Source: a virus. From it: a stretch of DNA of 39,867 nucleotides. Positions 8,352-17,999 of the stretch are shown here, in pieces (positions within the stretch are counted from its first letter, which is position 1; each line of letters opens with the position of its first letter). The translations under genes and the position numbers were made by a program. A model generated the notes under the pieces. The model saw only the letters and a list, made by a program, of their open reading frames with translations. It ran no database searches and had not been told where the DNA came from. Location of the stretch: positions 1-39,867 of IMG/VR virus record IMGVR_UViG_3300044712_000678; one strand, 5' to 3'.

Positions 8352-8977
8352 TAGTCATCCCTCCCTGTTATTCCTAATCCAACGCGACCAACGCCGCATA
8401 TCGCAATTTCTCCATCAGTCGGAGAATATGAAGTCTCACCTCTTCCACAAATAGCACGTCCAGTAGATCCAATATAGCACCGCGCAATGTCTCCATCGTA
8501 AACAGGCCTCACATTATAAATCGGTTCACAATGTAATGGAGCTATTCTCGTCAAAATACTTTTTACTTGAACAATATCAGATGAAAAAGGAAAAAATCCT
8601 AGAACGGTAAACGATGCCACAAGTTCCCCGGATTCTTCATTTTCTTCGATATAAACATCCGGGAAAGCCTTTTGAATTACACCGTTGATATAATCAATAG
8701 ACTGGCCACCAATCGATGTATACATTGCATCGGCAAGTGATCTTTTTTCCCATAATGTTGAATCATCATTAGCCTTTATTCCAAGAGCATCGAGCCATTC
8801 ATCAATCAAATTAGTTGCCGTCAAAGGATCGGCTTCTATTAAAGCATTTTCAAGATAAAGCTTTGCGCGTTCTTTATTTAAAGATGCCGCTTCAATCGAT
8901 TTTTTTTCATCGCCGACAAATCGCCAAGCCTCGCCTTCCGGTAATAGCGATTCAATCGCCTTTAAAATTACGGCCAT
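8351..8977 (-). CDS. Mu gp48-like baseplate/tail protein (DUF2313 type), 208 aa
   Basis: Starts MAVILKAIESLLPEGEAWRF, matching the LPxGxAW opening of the Mu gp48/YmfQ family that bridges baseplate wedges and fibres. Order (gp47-like, this, fibre) supports it. The C-terminal 40 residues are glycine-rich with three cysteines (CYIGSTGRAICGRGE, GEIAICGVGRVGLGITG), an odd extension that may dock the fibre. Overlaps the J-like gene by 10 bp. Confidence 0.8.
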   Translation of the reverse strand: MAVILKAIESLLPEGEAWRFVGDEKKSIEAASLNKERAKLYLENALIEADPLTATNLIDEWLDALGIKANDDSTLWEKRSLADAMYTSIGGQSIDYINGVIQKAFPDVYIEENEESGELVASFTVLGFFPFSSDIVQVKSILTRIAPLHCEPIYNVRPVYDGDIARCYIGSTGRAICGRGETSYSPTDGEIAICGVGRVGLGITGRDD

Positions 8978-10056
8978 ACGATATCCGCCAATTTTACAAT
9001 TTCGGAATCTTGCAAAGTATAAGCTTCGATATCCCCAGGAACGCCGTCAATCGTCATAGTCATAGAAATACTATTTGCCCCGGCTCCTCTTGCTTCTGCG
9101 TAAAGCGTCGAAAGTGAAATGATATTTGTCGGATTCGATTCATCAGGATATTGCAAAGGAAAACACGTCAACAAATAATCGTTAATCGCCAATTCAATCG
9201 CGGCTTTTGTTGCTACGTTATCAGGATTAATCGATGATACAGTCAATGTGATTTCACGTTCTGTCATGGCTTCGGCTGATACATTCGCGCAAAGTGGTTT
9301 TCTACCTGTATCGTTTAGATACGTTTCAACTTCTGCCAGTTTTGGAGCGGCTGGAATCCGATCAGTTGTCAAAGATTGAAGAGGATAAACAATCACATTG
9401 TTCGGCCCATCGTTAAAAGCAAACGCCTTGACGATCCCGGCGACTTCAAGCGCCCATTGTATGTAGTCTGGAGTTGCCCCGCCTTGCGGCTGTTGAGACA
9501 TGCGAGAAATTACCCTTGATCGGTAATCCTCGATTTCTTCGGCGTCTTCCCCTTCTGTTGTCGTGCTTGTAATTGTTGCATCATCGTCAACGCCAGCCAA
9601 TGGAGAGACTAAAGAAACAGATCCGCCATTATCAATATTTCCATCCGATCCTAACGTCAACGATTCTATTTCAATTGTAGCCGTTCCAGTTGCAATTATT
9701 ACGTCATCTGACTGACTATAAACAATTCCATTAAATTGCCAAAGCGTACCGGCTGGAATTATGGTATCGTTTTCACCCGTTGCCGTTGCTGCTAAAATTG
9801 CAGAAGTAGCCGCCGTCCTGGTTATTCCAAAACGTCCGCCCAAATACATCAAGGCCTCTTCATCTTGAGTTTGTGGGAAAATCTGCTTATAAAGCCATTT
9901 TGCATATTCATAAATTCCGGCCTCTGATAATGAGTCCGATTTTGCCCATGTCCTATAAAATGATTTCGAGACAGATGGCATCGTTTGCGCAAGTGCTGAT
10001 TCAAAATCGGCTATTTTTTGCGCGTAAATTTGCGCAGGCGTCGGAGTTGTAATCAT
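8968..10056 (-). CDS. Baseplate protein J / Mu gp47-like, 362 aa
   Basis: I place the start at the ATG 10054-10056 (ATGA overlap with the gp46-like stop and a GGGGCGGC site upstream) rather than 11 codons earlier. It contains the J-family segments YLGGRFGITRTAATSA, IPAGTLWQF near the middle, and EDYRSRVISRMSQQPQGGATPDYIQWA (about 190-216 after trimming), the last being a hallmark of baseplate J proteins. Forms the baseplate wedge of the contractile tail. Confidence 0.9.
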   Translation of the reverse strand: MITTPTPAQIYAQKIADFESALAQTMPSVSKSFYRTWAKSDSLSEAGIYEYAKWLYKQIFPQTQDEEALMYLGGRFGITRTAATSAILAATATGENDTIIPAGTLWQFNGIVYSQSDDVIIATGTATIEIESLTLGSDGNIDNGGSVSLVSPLAGVDDDATITSTTTEGEDAEEIEDYRSRVISRMSQQPQGGATPDYIQWALEVAGIVKAFAFNDGPNNVIVYPLQSLTTDRIPAAPKLAEVETYLNDTGRKPLCANVSAEAMTEREITLTVSSINPDNVATKAAIELAINDYLLTCFPLQYPDESNPTNIISLSTLYAEARGAGANSISMTMTIDGVPGDIEAYTLQDSEIVKLADIVWP

Positions 10057-10487
10057 GCCGCCCCCTCTCTTATGATCATTTCTGTCCAATTAATCGTATA
10101 AATAAAACTAACTGATTTCTCATTTTGTTCAAGATTGATTTCAATTGCAAGGAATCCGGTTTTTGGAATTTCGGCAATTACAGAAATTGACTTTACAACC
10201 TTTTCGGCAATCATCCAATCAAGGGCTTGTTTAGCGTAGGATATGGCGTCAAGTCGTGTTTGATTATCAAGACGACGTGTTAGAATCTGCTGAAAATCAG
10301 CATTATATTTTTCGGAATCCGATTCAGCCAATGCGTTTCCGATCCAATCAGGCCGCGTAAATAGTGACAAAAAAACCGCGTTTTGAAGTCCTGTATCCAT
10401 TTCGGGCTGTCCGTTGATCACGTTAAAATCAACGCCGTCCTGTGTTTTTATTAATTTAGGATCTCCTTCGCAACAGATCAATTTCAA
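10053..10487 (-). CDS. Mu gp46-like baseplate wedge protein (gp25-like), 144 aa
   Basis: Contains GLQNAVFLSLFTRPDWIGN (about 33-51), typical of phage GP46/W proteins, and ends in a beta strand with aromatic residues (SFIYTINWTE). It sits between spike and J genes as in Mu. Expected role: small wedge subunit tying sheath to baseplate. Overlaps the spike gene by 4 bp and the J gene by ATGA. Confidence 0.85.
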   Translation of the reverse strand: MKLICCEGDPKLIKTQDGVDFNVINGQPEMDTGLQNAVFLSLFTRPDWIGNALAESDSEKYNADFQQILTRRLDNQTRLDAISYAKQALDWMIAEKVVKSISVIAEIPKTGFLAIEINLEQNEKSVSFIYTINWTEMIIREGAA

Positions 10488-11002
10488 CCGCCTGTTTTTA
10501 TCGTGCTTGTAGCTGCCGACGATATATCTACTGATAATACACCGGGAGCGCCTGCCCCGTCAAGTTTTGTTCCAAAATTTATATTTAAAGCCGTAATAAA
10601 TGTTTGTAATGCCGTGTTTAATTCTGCATGAGTGACGAACGTTTTTGATGATCCATTTAATTCGATTGTTCCATCCGGTTTTAGATATATTTTTGATTTA
10701 AGCGTTTTACCGTCCGGAGTGGTTGAGTATATTACCGTCCCGCCCTTAGAAACTGATATATTAAGTGAATAATTATGCCCGCCAATACAAACAGAATACC
10801 GACCACGCCCGACTGGTATCATAATAGTTCTTACATCGTCTCCGGGCGAAGACAATATTCCGGGTCCTTGGTAAAGCTCTTTTTCTACCGTCTGACCTGG
10901 CACGCCTTCGCCAGTAATAACAATTGAAGCCCCAGGAGCGTTTCCTAGAGTTTTTGACGTTGCATTTTTAATCTTTAAAAGAGTATTGCTAATTATCCCC
11001 AT
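10484..11002 (-). CDS. Mu gp45-like baseplate spike (gpV family), 172 aa
   Basis: Follows the hub gene with a 10-bp overlap, as gp45 follows gp44 in Mu. N-terminal OB-like part, then beta repeats with LKPDGTIELNGSSKTFVTHAELNTAL (about 107-132), matching the beta-helical stem of gp45/gpV spikes that pierce the outer membrane. No HxH apex is visible; the C-terminus is Ser/Thr/Gly-rich. Confidence 0.85.
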   Translation of the reverse strand: MGIISNTLLKIKNATSKTLGNAPGASIVITGEGVPGQTVEKELYQGPGILSSPGDDVRTIMIPVGRGRYSVCIGGHNYSLNISVSKGGTVIYSTTPDGKTLKSKIYLKPDGTIELNGSSKTFVTHAELNTALQTFITALNINFGTKLDGAGAPGVLSVDISSAATSTIKTGG

Positions 11003-12030
11003 GGCATCGCCTTTGGCATTTCTCCGGAATATGTTGATAATAAAACAAGCCGCATTGAAGTAGTTTTACCGGATGGATCGATTGAGAATGTATCTTCGGC
11101 AATTAAAAACGGAGTTTCATTATAAATATAAATTGATGGAGCTTTTAAAGTAACAATATGGCCGGGTGAATATAAGACACCGGACGGAGTTCTAAACCCT
11201 GCCATGATTACATTTATTCCAAAGCTTGCGGCTAACATTTGAGCGCGTTTCCATTCGGCAGCTTTTATTATATTTTGTCCATCGGTCTCCGATCCGTTTA
11301 TAATTATAGGCCTATATTTCGTAATAAAATTATCAATAGCAATTCCTTGAATACTATTACCGCCATCCTGTTGAGTATTTACTTTTATAATTGAGTGCCT
11401 TGACTGTCCATCGAATGATGATGATCCTGATATAAAATTGTCTTTTCCTTCGATTATATTCTGAACTGGAGCGGATAAAATATCAGGCTTAAATATCAAT
11501 AAATTACCGTTGATGTCGTTTGAAATCAATAATGAATTAGCCTGCGCAAGTCCTGATAAAAATTCAAAAGGCGTCTGCCCTGGCTCTAAAATCGCCTCGA
11601 TGATATTTCCTGAGTTATTTATACAATTTACAGAAATTCCAAAAGGTGAGCAAACAGCCGACGCGATATCTTTTAAAGTCATATTTCTGAATTGATAACT
11701 TTTCCCATCATAAGAACAATCGATCAAAACGCCTGTTTTGCTTCTACCCTGAATATTAACGTTATTTCCTGAAATAGAAATATCAAATGCAGGTGTATCG
11801 ATATTACCTGTAATTATTAATTCATCATCAATTTTTACCTTACATTCTTGATATTCATAAGGCTTAAAAGATGTTTTTATATCCTGATTATTTGAATCAA
11901 AAGCGGCCATGAATGAAAAACCATCGGCCCCGCTTTCCAATGCTCTTGTAATGGTTAATTGTTCCCATCCTTGAAATATTTTGCCGCCTGTTTCAAGTGT
12001 TACAATGTCAATTATATTTAAATTAGACAT
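10993..12030 (-). CDS. Mu gp44-like baseplate hub (gpP/gpD type), 345 aa
   Basis: I choose the ATG at 12028-12030, with AGGTGG 6 nt upstream and an 8-bp overlap with the preceding stop, over the longer frame to 12072. Opens with a tail-hub beta barrel (ETGGKIFQGWEQLTITRALESGADGFSF); FEFLSGLAQANSLLISNDINGNLL (about 165-188) matches the hub fold. Central hub of the baseplate carrying the spike. Confidence 0.88.
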   Translation of the reverse strand: MSNLNIIDIVTLETGGKIFQGWEQLTITRALESGADGFSFMAAFDSNNQDIKTSFKPYEYQECKVKIDDELIITGNIDTPAFDISISGNNVNIQGRSKTGVLIDCSYDGKSYQFRNMTLKDIASAVCSPFGISVNCINNSGNIIEAILEPGQTPFEFLSGLAQANSLLISNDINGNLLIFKPDILSAPVQNIIEGKDNFISGSSSFDGQSRHSIIKVNTQQDGGNSIQGIAIDNFITKYRPIIINGSETDGQNIIKAAEWKRAQMLAASFGINVIMAGFRTPSGVLYSPGHIVTLKAPSIYIYNETPFLIAEDTFSIDPSGKTTSMRLVLLSTYSGEMPKAMPWG

Positions 12031-13243
12031 AGAAAACCACCTGACGGCCAACTGGTAAAAGTATAATTTCATTTCCCTTTAGTTTATTATCAGTAATAAA
12101 CTTTTGAAGCTTTGAAACATCTTTATAATATAACCAGCACATTTTTATAGGCGGAATTTCAGATGCTATCGTAATGACTATCTCAGTTTTTAAATTATAT
12201 AAATTATCTAAAATGTATCTTCTTGATGTTATTAATGATTCATTAATTCCTGACATTCCTTCAAAATCAAAAACATATCCGACGTAATTACTGGCACTAG
12301 AAATGCAAGCGTTGACGCTTTGTTGTATTGAATCAAGATTTTCTTCGATTGCAATCGAATCAGGCCTATTCTCTAAAATACCATCTGTTGAAGATTCAGA
12401 AGCCCCGGCGGATAATCCAAATAATATCTGGCAAGCCATCACTGTTTCATTCCATGTAGTCCCGGCAGTAGATACGGCTTCATCAATTATATTTTTATAC
12501 GATTGTATTTTTGACGCAACATAAGAAGACGCCGCCCAAGGCATTTGAAAAATCTTATGAACATTATTTATAAACTTTTCAGGATCTGAAAAAATAAGGT
12601 CTAAATCATTATTAAAAACCGTGATTGCTTTTTCAAAATCTGCCGCTAATGCAGGATCGGCAGTGGCATATTTTCTCATTTCATTTGCAAACTTATCAAC
12701 GATATCCTTAGTGTATGTTTTACTAGTCGATAGAGCCGTTGCCGTTTGAGTCTGTATTGATGCAACAAAATCCTTGACCGCTGTGATTACGGCCCATTCC
12801 GTTATTTGATTTATTTTATCTTTTTTCGATTCCGTACTTGTTAGGCCCGTACTTGCATCGGTTGACTTAAATGGAAAAAATTGAATCTGAAAATCGACTC
12901 GTCCAATTCCATCGGTCATGCTTTCTTTTTGTGCCCACGTCATAGGAATGACTTCTATATCGCCCCATCTTGGATGCTGCAATATTCCAGAGCCTTTTTC
13001 CGTTAAAGCTAAGGCCAAAGAATCGCCTATTTCATCGCTATCGTCTCCGATTAAATAACACGAAATAGAAAAAGGAGCCGGAGATTCACCGAGATCCTGA
13101 ACAATTGCGCGATCCTGTTGCGGTAAATCGTGAACAGCTATCTTTTTACTTCCAGAGCGTTCGACATCTGAATATAAAAGAGTAAACTCAATTCCTGAAG
13201 GTGATTTATATTTTAATTCTCTAATCCGATTAATATTCGGCAT
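12023..13243 (-). CDS. Mu gp43-like DNA circulation/tail protein N, 406 aa
   Basis: The N-terminal part (LKYKSPSGIEFTLLYSDVERSG ... LQHPRWGDIEVIPMTWAQKE) resembles the DNA-circulation N-terminal domain of Mu gpN. It lies between tape measure and hub as in Mu, and begins 9 bp after the tape-measure stop. The family is needed for tail assembly, perhaps with a role in circularising injected DNA. Confidence 0.85.
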   Translation of the reverse strand: MPNINRIRELKYKSPSGIEFTLLYSDVERSGSKKIAVHDLPQQDRAIVQDLGESPAPFSISCYLIGDDSDEIGDSLALALTEKGSGILQHPRWGDIEVIPMTWAQKESMTDGIGRVDFQIQFFPFKSTDASTGLTSTESKKDKINQITEWAVITAVKDFVASIQTQTATALSTSKTYTKDIVDKFANEMRKYATADPALAADFEKAITVFNNDLDLIFSDPEKFINNVHKIFQMPWAASSYVASKIQSYKNIIDEAVSTAGTTWNETVMACQILFGLSAGASESSTDGILENRPDSIAIEENLDSIQQSVNACISSASNYVGYVFDFEGMSGINESLITSRRYILDNLYNLKTEIVITIASEIPPIKMCWLYYKDVSKLQKFITDNKLKGNEIILLPVGRQVVFYV

Positions 13244-13252
13244 AAATTCCCT

Positions 13253-14938
13253 TTATTGTAGCCATGCAGGCTTTCCCATATTTACATTAATATTAGGAGC
13301 CGTCGGGCCTGTTGCTTTCATCGAAGTCCCGACAGGAGTATTATTAAAATTGACATCAAGCGTATTTTTAGTTGTCGAATTCGATTGTATTGTTTGCGTT
13401 TGACTCCCTACCGGGAAACCGTTCGCCGCCATTTGAGATTCAAATTTCTTATTAAATTCGTCTCTTTGGGCTTTATAATCAACGCCGAAAAACATTCCGA
13501 CTTTATCCTGGATTCCAACAAACCAATCAAATACACCTTTGAGCATATCGACGGCGGCCTTTGCGCCTTCTGTCATTCGATCCCATAACCAATTGGCCCC
13601 GGCGTCTATTCCTTCCCAAAGACCAGAGAAAAAGCTTCCTACGCCTTCCCATGCGGCCACAATAAGACCGGCGGCAAACTTGGCAACGGCAACAATCCCA
13701 TCCCATACAAATTGGGCGGCGGCGACAATTCCATCCCAAATACCAAAAAGAGAATCTTTTAGAAATTTAAAAATACCGGTCAGCATATTGATTAATGGTT
13801 TTATAACAGATGATAACATCCTAACAAGCCACGAGACGGCCTTTAATAAACCGGTAATTAATCCGAAAGCTATATCCAAAACCGGGGCCAACAATTCAAA
13901 GGCTGGCCCTAATAATTCTCCGACTGTCATGGCGATATCAATTACAATCGGCAAAAATTCGGCAAACGCGGCCCCGATTTTATTAAGTAATGGCGCAGCG
14001 TCCGATAATGCTTTTGTCAATATTTTCCCCAATCCTTGAACTGCATTCATCATCGTAGGAAGTAAACTTGACGCTATCGGCCCAAGTCCTCCAAATACAC
14101 TAACAAGAGAATCGACAACGCCGGAAATAGTATCACGATTCGCAACCATAAAATCAGTAATATTTACTACTGCATTAGTTACCATCGGCATAAATTTTGA
14201 CGCTATCTGATTTCCGATTGCTTTGAAACTTGTTTTCATATTCAGAATTTGATCGTTTAATTGTTCAGATGCATCGAGTGTTTCGGTTCCCATGACATAA
14301 CCGACGCGATGAGCTTCTTCCGCCAATTGCGCCATTCCGTCTTTTCCTTCGCCTAAAACGTTGACCATTTTAATTCCAGACTTTCCGAAAATATCAACGG
14401 CAATTTTTGCTTTTGTTGAAGGATCGGTAATTCCTTTCATTCCTTCGGCAATCATATTAAGAGCCTGATCGGGCCCGGCGGCTTTTATTTGTTCAGCCGT
14501 CAAGCCCATCAATGCGAGGCTTTCTTCAATTTCGCTTGAGTCTTTCGACAAGTTGACCGTCAATTTTTTCAGAGCTGTATCCATTTCATCAACGGTAAGC
14601 CCTGAACGTTCTCCGATATATCGAAATTCTTGGAATGCGTCCGTACTCATTCCAAGATATCTTGCAGTCTTTGCCACTTCATCACCTGCGGTCGATACCG
14701 CTTCGGTCAATTTAAAAATTCCAATCGCGGCTGCCCCTGCGGCAGCTCCGATTGCGCCAATTCCTACCGCTATCGGTTTTGCCACCTTACCAACTGCGGA
14801 AAAACCTTCTTTCATTTTTTTTGTCAGATCGTTGACTTTGGTTCCGGCTTTAACTACATTTTTTGTCATTAATCCTATAGGGCCAGTCATCCCGTCGAGT
14901 GCTTTAAACATTGTAGAAACTACAAACTTTGTAGCCAC
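13253..14938 (-). CDS. Tail tape measure protein, 561 aa
   Basis: Starts at a GTG (14936-14938) with AGGAGG 8 nt upstream. N-terminal TMP domain with AARYLGMSTDAFQEFRYIGERSGLTVDEMDTALKKL-type sequence (about 93-127), a long hydrophobic helical middle, and a tryptophan-repeat section (IWDGIVAAA, VWDGIVAVA, LWEGIDAGA, LWDRMTEGA, about 400-460). Sets tail length; at roughly 0.15 nm per residue a short tail near 80 nm would be expected. Follows the frameshifted chaperone, as in nearly all long-tailed phages. Confidence 0.9.
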   Translation of the reverse strand: MATKFVVSTMFKALDGMTGPIGLMTKNVVKAGTKVNDLTKKMKEGFSAVGKVAKPIAVGIGAIGAAAGAAAIGIFKLTEAVSTAGDEVAKTARYLGMSTDAFQEFRYIGERSGLTVDEMDTALKKLTVNLSKDSSEIEESLALMGLTAEQIKAAGPDQALNMIAEGMKGITDPSTKAKIAVDIFGKSGIKMVNVLGEGKDGMAQLAEEAHRVGYVMGTETLDASEQLNDQILNMKTSFKAIGNQIASKFMPMVTNAVVNITDFMVANRDTISGVVDSLVSVFGGLGPIASSLLPTMMNAVQGLGKILTKALSDAAPLLNKIGAAFAEFLPIVIDIAMTVGELLGPAFELLAPVLDIAFGLITGLLKAVSWLVRMLSSVIKPLINMLTGIFKFLKDSLFGIWDGIVAAAQFVWDGIVAVAKFAAGLIVAAWEGVGSFFSGLWEGIDAGANWLWDRMTEGAKAAVDMLKGVFDWFVGIQDKVGMFFGVDYKAQRDEFNKKFESQMAANGFPVGSQTQTIQSNSTTKNTLDVNFNNTPVGTSMKATGPTAPNINVNMGKPAWLQ

Positions 14939-14949
14939 GTGATAACCTC

Positions 14950-15536
14950 CTATTTTTTTTCAGGATGAAGAGCTTGAAACTCTTCTTTACAAATTACCGT
15001 ATGACCTTCATACCAAAATATCAATCGCGTAATTTTCATATTACGGATTTCAGAATCTTGGAAATGGAACCGTGAAGCTACGGCCCATTCCATTATTTCT
15101 AATTTATTAGGCCACCTTGAATGCCAAACCGCATTAGATGGCCCAGTTAGAAAAAAAATCCTACTAGCGCCCCGACTGTTGAAAAATCTCTGGACTTAAG
15201 ACGCTCGATAACTCCAACAGGCTGGCCAGTCATTAATGAAATCATGAAAGCCGTCATCTCGAATTCTTTTGATCGATCCATCTTGTCCAGATTTTCCATT
15301 TGCCTGACATCTGGCTCTTTGATTTCCAGCCTATCAATTGTTGATCCGTTTTCAAGTTGAACCGGCTTAATCAATTCGATAATCATGATTTCATCATCTT
15401 CTTTTAGCGTAATCCGACCGTCAGAAATTGCCGAAATCAATTTATTTTTAAATGAAGGATCGATATTCTCGACCCTCCAAAATTTCAGCATTCTGTTTAG
15501 TTCTTGTTCCGCCGCTCTCTTTTCAATTTTCGCCAT
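14950..15536 (-). CDS. Tail assembly chaperone, -1 frameshift fusion product (195 aa)
   Basis: The gp41/E-like frame ends at TAA 15147-15149 just after an 8-T run. A -1 slip on T TTT TTC (15150-15156) enters a frame that stays open for 66 codons to TAG at 14950-14952, with no start codon of its own in good context. The added part (LTGPSNAVWHSRWPNKLEIMEW and so on) resembles the second half of P2 E+E' and Mu gp41/42 chaperones. Expected: the short form is made in excess and the long form binds the tape measure during tail assembly. Confidence 0.75.
15147..15536 (-). CDS. Tail assembly chaperone, short form (Mu gp41/P2 E-like), 129 aa
   Basis: Acidic protein with MIIELIKPVQLENGSTIDRLEIKEPDVRQMENLDKM (about 50-85), the core of phage tail assembly proteins E/41/14. 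Lies between tube and tape measure genes. Ends in VGFFF right at a slippery T run. Confidence 0.88.
   Translation of the reverse strand: MAKIEKRAAEQELNRMLKFWRVENIDPSFKNKLISAISDGRITLKEDDEIMIIELIKPVQLENGSTIDRLEIKEPDVRQMENLDKMDRSKEFEMTAFMISLMTGQPVGVIERLKSRDFSTVGALVGFFF
15150..15156 (-). promoter_or_regulatory. -1 ribosomal frameshift slippery heptamer
   Basis: T TTT TTC in the zero frame, followed at once by the UAA stop. Both tRNAs can re-pair after a one-base slip (TTT TTT), fitting the X XXY YYZ rule. The position between tube and tape measure genes is where tail-chaperone frameshifts are known. Confidence 0.72.
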
Positions 15537-15546
15537 AAATCACCTT

Positions 15547-15927
15547 TTAGATTTTTTCTATTTTTGATCCGCTTACGGACAGATCAATTGATCCGTCCGA
15601 TGTTTTTTTGACTACCGGCCCGGTAATAAAAACCGATCCAGAATAGACGATTCCATTGGCTTGAGTCAAAGACATCGGAACGGTTTTCCCGCTGTCCGAT
15701 AAATCTTTGAGCGCTTGAAAATCTCCGTTTTCATCATCGGCAATTATGGCAAGACCTGTCATGCTTGCCGGGACTCTCTTTTGAGTTGCCCCGACATTTC
15801 CATTTCCTGACGTGATCGCTTCGTTTTCAAAACCGCCGAGATTGATTTCAACTTCGGATTCCGATTTGACATCATAATTTCTACCCTCAAGGGTGAACTG
15901 TCGAATGTCTCCGCCTTTTACTGTCAT
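15547..15927 (-). CDS. Tail tube protein (Mu gpM-like), 126 aa
   Basis: Small beta-rich protein opening GGDIRQFTLEGRNYDVKSESEVEINLGGFENE, like Mu-type tail tube proteins, which stack as hexamers inside the sheath. Directly downstream of the sheath gene and upstream of the chaperone, the standard order. Confidence 0.85.
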   Translation of the reverse strand: MTVKGGDIRQFTLEGRNYDVKSESEVEINLGGFENEAITSGNGNVGATQKRVPASMTGLAIIADDENGDFQALKDLSDSGKTVPMSLTQANGIVYSGSVFITGPVVKKTSDGSIDLSVSGSKIEKI

Positions 15928-15940
15928 GATTCACCTTCCA

Positions 15941-17410
15941 TTAAGCGGCCTGAAAGGCCCAATTGTATTTGATTGCAACAATCCGCAATCCGACGGAAAT
16001 AATATCCGGAATCAAAATGTCGATCCGTCCTGGATTAAGAGCATTGATTTCCGTAACGATACCGGCGACAATCGCATCGCGTTCTTTGCTCCATCCCTGG
16101 GAAATCCAGTAATCGACAAGAGAAATCGCGTAGGCTTTCGCTTTCGTCGGACTGATCGCATATGGTTTCGACGTTATCGCATTGTCATCGACAACGATCC
16201 CGCGATTGAACGGATCGGCTCCGAAAACGGCATCCATGCTGTAATACTTCGCCTGGATATTTGTAATCGTCACGGCATAACGCCAAGAATCATCGGCGGC
16301 CCCGTATTCGTTTGTGGTATAGGTATTTAAAAGATCATGGATGTAAACTGCTCCATTGATCAATTTGAACGCCGACCCGCCGATCAATTCGATGGCGTCT
16401 TTTTCCGATCCTGTCCATTCCGCGCCAGATCCCGGCATAATATCGTAAAGCAGTAAATCCTTGAACGGACGGGCCGGATCGCGTTGAGCCGAAGCCGCGC
16501 AAGCACCTGCAACCGATGCGGCGATTTCTGCCGGATGGTTCGGGCTTCCTTCAACAGGCATCGAAGTTGACCAAGGCGAATTCCGACTACCGAGCCATGT
16601 GATGTAGTTCGCTTTCGTGTCATTGTAACCGATAACGCCGACAAATGGCTTCTTGACGGAATCGCCAATTCTTACCGCGCCAGCGGCTTCTAGAAGATCG
16701 ACAGATCCATCTTCGTTGAACGGGCAGACTACGAAAGTATAAAACGTGTCTCCGAAGTTTGCCAGAGCCGTTGCGATTGAAGGATTCGCCGATCCGCCCG
16801 ACATGTCCACGATTGCAAACGTGCATCCGCCGGGGGCTATGCTGGAATCTCCCGATCCTAAATCGGCTTCGATGGTAATCTGATTCGCTGATAGACCCGT
16901 CCATTTCGCGGTAAGAGTAACCACGTTATCTACGGCGGCGGCAGTAACCGGCAAAGACGTATCCGCGTTTACGGCGGCAACGATCAAAGCGGCGATTGCG
17001 TTTGCACTTAAACCGGCGGCGATAATGACGGGGACTTTCTTCCCGGCAATGTAAAAGTTTTTTGTTCCTGCCGTGACAGTTGTTACCGCGACAGTAATAG
17101 TTCCCGTGCTTGAGCCAGTACCTGCGGCCAAAGGAAACCAATAGAGATCAATCAGCGCCGATCCGATTGCTCCAAAAAGTTTTTGGAACATTCGATGCGC
17201 CATTGATCCAAGCCCGGCGCGATCTGCGGCATCGTCAACGCTTTCAATTTTTACGCCGACATTTTCCGTAGGAGTTTTCCCGGCATTGTAATGCGCGAGA
17301 ACTGCCACCTTCTGCGGAATAGGGCCAGATACTCCGGTTTTGCGAAATTTATTTTCTATAAATGTCGCCGATGCGATTGCGTTGTCATTCACAGTTTCAA
17401 ACGTAATCAT
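15941..17410 (-). CDS. Contractile tail sheath protein (Mu gpL-like), 489 aa
   Basis: Length and position match Mu gpL. Contains a variable alanine/threonine-rich domain (about 115-215), then the conserved sheath core with FVVCPFNEDGS, TKANYITWLGSRNSPWSTSMPVEG and PFKDLLLYDIMPG (about 230-325). The C-terminus (LIPDIISVGLRIVAIKYNWAFQ) fits the strand exchanged between sheath subunits. Its presence defines a myovirus-type tail. Confidence 0.92.
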   Translation of the reverse strand: MITFETVNDNAIASATFIENKFRKTGVSGPIPQKVAVLAHYNAGKTPTENVGVKIESVDDAADRAGLGSMAHRMFQKLFGAIGSALIDLYWFPLAAGTGSSTGTITVAVTTVTAGTKNFYIAGKKVPVIIAAGLSANAIAALIVAAVNADTSLPVTAAAVDNVVTLTAKWTGLSANQITIEADLGSGDSSIAPGGCTFAIVDMSGGSANPSIATALANFGDTFYTFVVCPFNEDGSVDLLEAAGAVRIGDSVKKPFVGVIGYNDTKANYITWLGSRNSPWSTSMPVEGSPNHPAEIAASVAGACAASAQRDPARPFKDLLLYDIMPGSGAEWTGSEKDAIELIGGSAFKLINGAVYIHDLLNTYTTNEYGAADDSWRYAVTITNIQAKYYSMDAVFGADPFNRGIVVDDNAITSKPYAISPTKAKAYAISLVDYWISQGWSKERDAIVAGIVTEINALNPGRIDILIPDIISVGLRIVAIKYNWAFQAA

Positions 17411-17411
17411 T

Positions 17412-17999
17412 CTACGATCCTCCGTATGTGTATTTTGCGGCCCATAAAGAAGCCGTTTCTTTTGTCACTGAAACCTGTATTTGATTTAATGGAACGCCTT
17501 CAATATCTTCGGCTTTCCAGTCATTTCCTAATTTAAAAATCCATCTACCAGCGACAACGGGAGTTTCTATTTCATCCTCTTTAGGATTAAAGAATTGCCA
17601 TGAGGGCCATTCTTTAGATGATATAGTTCCCATTGGAAAATTTAAATCCGCATTAATTAATTTAAATAATCCATATTTTACTTGTTCTTTTAAATAATAA
17701 AGACGACTCATAGCAACGGAATCATCAATGATCGAATCGTCGCCCCTTGTATAAAGATCAGCGTAAAACGTTGTAATATCTTGGCTGTATAATTTTGATC
17801 CTTTTGATGCCGTATCCGTTGACGGTGAATAAATATTTACAAAAGGAAACATCCGGCTTTCAATAGCGCTGATATGATCGCGGGCGACATTAAAACCGAT
17901 CCCCGCTTCTTCAAGTTCTTGTTCAGCGGAAAAAATCTGCAATGCAATCAAGAGATTATCTAATGCTAAATCGTCGAATCCTCTTGATATTTTTGCCAT
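17412..17999 (-). CDS. Tail terminator/completion protein, Mu gp37-like, 195 aa
   Basis: Just upstream of the sheath gene, where Mu gp37 and other tail terminators lie. Opens with DLALDNLLIALQIFSAEQELEEAG and later SRMFPFVNIYSP, a pattern of tail-terminator folds. Expected to cap the tail and dock to the neck. Starts one base before the preceding stop ends. Confidence 0.6.
   Translation of the reverse strand: MAKISRGFDDLALDNLLIALQIFSAEQELEEAGIGFNVARDHISAIESRMFPFVNIYSPSTDTASKGSKLYSQDITTFYADLYTRGDDSIIDDSVAMSRLYYLKEQVKYGLFKLINADLNFPMGTISSKEWPSWQFFNPKEDEIETPVVAGRWIFKLGNDWKAEDIEGVPLNQIQVSVTKETASLWAAKYTYGGS

Noticed and set aside
13539-14039. 166-codon plus-strand frame opposite the tape measure gene
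   Set aside because: Shadow of the tape measure; low-complexity composition (Ala/Pro/Ile), no ribosome binding site, and no plus-strand transcription expected here.
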